The notes below the pieces were generated by a model. That model saw nothing but the letters and a program-made list of their open reading frames with translations, was not told where the DNA came from and ran no database searches. The translations under genes were made by a program, and so were the position numbers. A DNA stretch of 16,769 nt from Bacteroidales bacterium (lineage in GTDB: Bacteria > Bacteroidota > Bacteroidia > Bacteroidales > DTU049): assembly GCA_030017935.1 (NCBI GenBank), contig JASEGF010000019.1, positions 1 to 16,769 of the forward strand. The letters run 5' to 3'. Of this stretch, positions 15,764 to 16,769 are shown in pieces (position 1 is the stretch's first letter; each line of letters begins with the position of its first letter).

Positions 15764-15895
15764 ATGCACACCGCAAAGAGCTGGAAAATGAGGCCAGCTA
15801 TACATAATTGTAATTTAAAAGGTAATCCTTTTACATTAATTGCTGCAAAGTTCGATAAACATACCTACAAACTAATTTTGAAAAATGGATTTTAA
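15764..15895 (+). CDS. Possible 43-aa small ORF
   Basis: An ATG at 15764 opens a 43-codon frame (starts MHTAKSWKMRPAIHNCNLKG, ends KLILKNGF) closing with TAA at 15893-15895, overlapping the next gene's start by 11 nt in another frame. It has no stop codons across a stretch whose neighbours are full of them, and its first half is richer in G+C than the flanks. It contains two short hairpins: AGCTGG/CCAGCT (15779-15799) and AAAAGG/CCTTTT (15817-15832). I recognise no family and see no ribosome-binding site. It could be chance, a remnant, or a real small protein. Confidence 0.2.
   Translation: MHTAKSWKMRPAIHNCNLKGNPFTLIAAKFDKHTYKLILKNGF
15873..15880 (+). promoter_or_regulatory. -7 box (TAATTTTG) for the 15885 gene
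   Basis: Exact TAnnTTTG match ending 4 nt before the ATG at 15885, the same sequence and distance as at mfd. No TTG/TTTG is present 17-21 nt upstream, so the promoter call rests on the -7 box alone. Confidence 0.45.
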
Positions 15896-16640
15896 AAATG
15901 TTGCTTTAATCTTATTTTTATTATCATTATTAGTAAATTATAGTAGTGGTGGAAAATCATACCATAAAGAATGTTTGTATTCGGATTCTATTAATATAAA
16001 AACTTATTATGGAGATAGAGATTTTTGCCTCTCAGGTAATAGATTATTTCCAAATCCATGTTTGGGAGACGAAGAATCTTTTAATATAGCAGAAAAAACA
16101 AATATTTTTTTGATTCTTGAAAAATCAGATACATTATATGTACTATCAGGTAAGGATATATTTTCAGATAATCTGGATACAAATCAATATTTACCAATCA
16201 TTAATGATTCAACAATTAATATTTTTTATAGTAAAAAATATCAAATAGTTAAGGATCCTGATCCACCTGAATGGACAGCGATAGTAAATGAAAAAGATTC
16301 CATTATTGTGAGGTTGGTAAAAGATAATTCTTCCCCTGATTGGGTTTACGGAATAATAACAGACACTATTTTCCAATTTAAAGATGGGTTAAAAATAGGA
16401 ATAGATAAGAGCAGATTTTTTCAGATACTTGGAATTGATTTTATGTATGACAAAGAGGACTTTACAGTTATTTTAACAAGTATGTTTGAAAGTAATGTTT
16501 CTTGGTATTATCGTTATTATTGCTCAAATTATACCGATGAAATTTATTGCCACCCAGATGGTTTTCATCTAAGAATTTATCTTAAGTATATTCTTATGTT
16601 TAAAAATAACAAACTTGTGGAAATAAAAATATACTCATAA
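15885..16640 (+). CDS. Secreted or membrane-anchored orphan protein, function unknown
   Basis: A 251-aa protein. Residues about 5-19 (NVALILFLLSLLVNY) form a signal peptide or signal anchor followed by SSGGKSYHKEC. No lipobox is apparent, so it is probably exported and soluble. The mature part has five Cys (30, 48, 59, 213 and 222) that could form disulfides. It contains a segment LKIGIDKSRFFQILGI (169-184) whose spacing recalls the 'G-M-S/T-K-x-E-x-x-x-x-L-G' helix of BamE/SmpA-like small lipoprotein domains; that likeness is weak. I recognise no family. A TAATTTTG box ends 4 nt before the ATG, and an intrinsic terminator follows 19 nt after the stop, so it is likely a single-gene unit. Confidence 0.7.
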   Translation: MDFKNVALILFLLSLLVNYSSGGKSYHKECLYSDSINIKTYYGDRDFCLSGNRLFPNPCLGDEESFNIAEKTNIFLILEKSDTLYVLSGKDIFSDNLDTNQYLPIINDSTINIFYSKKYQIVKDPDPPEWTAIVNEKDSIIVRLVKDNSSPDWVYGIITDTIFQFKDGLKIGIDKSRFFQILGIDFMYDKEDFTVILTSMFESNVSWYYRYYCSNYTDEIYCHPDGFHLRIYLKYILMFKNNKLVEIKIYS

Positions 16641-16659
16641 TCTGAAACTTATTAGTATT

Positions 16660-16689
16660 AAAAGCACCTCGCTAAACCGGCGCTTTTTT
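16660..16689 (+). terminator. Intrinsic (rho-independent) terminator
   Basis: AAAAGC-a-CC ... GG-c-GCTTTT forms a stem of 6+2 bp with one mismatch and a ~10-nt loop, ending in a run of six T (16684-16689). It lies 19 nt past the stop of the 15885 gene. It is the clearest terminator in the window. The A-run on its other side could also let it serve a minus-strand gene arriving from the right. Confidence 0.7.
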
Positions 16690-16769
16690 ATATATAAGCC
16701 TGTTTAGTCTTGAAATTCCTTATATATGCCTCAATCACGTTAAGGAGTTCTGTTTTTTTGTCACTGGGC
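16688..16769 (-). CDS. Possible 3' end of a minus-strand gene running off the window
   Basis: On the minus strand one frame is open from the window edge (16768) to a TAA at 16688-16690. It encodes the last 26 residues of a possible protein, ending VIEAYIRNFKTKQAYI; the other two minus-strand frames contain stops. The reading is amphipathic and protein-like but too short to identify. Its stop overlaps the T-run of the terminator at 16660-16689, a common arrangement for convergent genes. Confidence 0.3.
   Translation of the reverse strand, partial: PSDKKTELLNVIEAYIRNFKTKQAYI

Overview
The window is a stretch of AT-rich (roughly 30% G+C by eye) chromosome, most likely from a member of the Bacteroidota. 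Four things point there: a heterodimeric methylmalonyl-CoA mutase (mutA-mutB), an outer-membrane protein resembling the Bacteroidota 'putative porin' family, weak or absent Shine-Dalgarno sequences, and TAnnTTTG-type -7 promoter boxes in front of most transcription units. I cannot place it below phylum level from sequence alone.

Layout. Positions 2-370 hold the C-terminal end of an IS1595/ISXO2-like transposase, cut by the window edge and apparently degenerate. Positions 505-4530 carry mutA and mutB (succinyl-CoA / (R)-methylmalonyl-CoA interconversion, propionate metabolism). Positions 4531-5367 are a non-coding, extremely AT-rich block of tandem ~268-bp repeats, each containing a long inverted repeat. 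Positions 5368-7424 (minus strand) hold lgt, coupled by a 1-nt TAATG overlap to a secreted MORN-repeat-like protein. Positions 7425-7832 contain a MITE-like element with nested short repeats. A D-2-hydroxyacid dehydrogenase (minus) and mfd (plus) then diverge from a 113-bp region. mfd converges on a putative porin gene, with the two stop codons overlapping. A second copy of the MITE-like element (14093-14304) precedes miaA, followed by a small membrane-anchored protein, a possible 43-codon ORF, a secreted Cys-containing orphan and an intrinsic terminator. The last ~80 bases may be the 3' end of a minus-strand gene.

Functionally the recognisable genes are mostly housekeeping: central metabolism (mutAB), lipoprotein maturation (lgt), transcription-coupled repair (mfd), tRNA modification (miaA) and outer-membrane transport. 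I found no convincing new multi-gene system. The most interesting signals are non-coding. First, a TAnnTTTG box ends 4-11 nt before the start codon of five genes (21 nt for mutA), implying leaderless or near-leaderless mRNAs. Second, there are two copies of a non-autonomous inverted-repeat element. Third, there is the tandem long-hairpin repeat block downstream of mutB.
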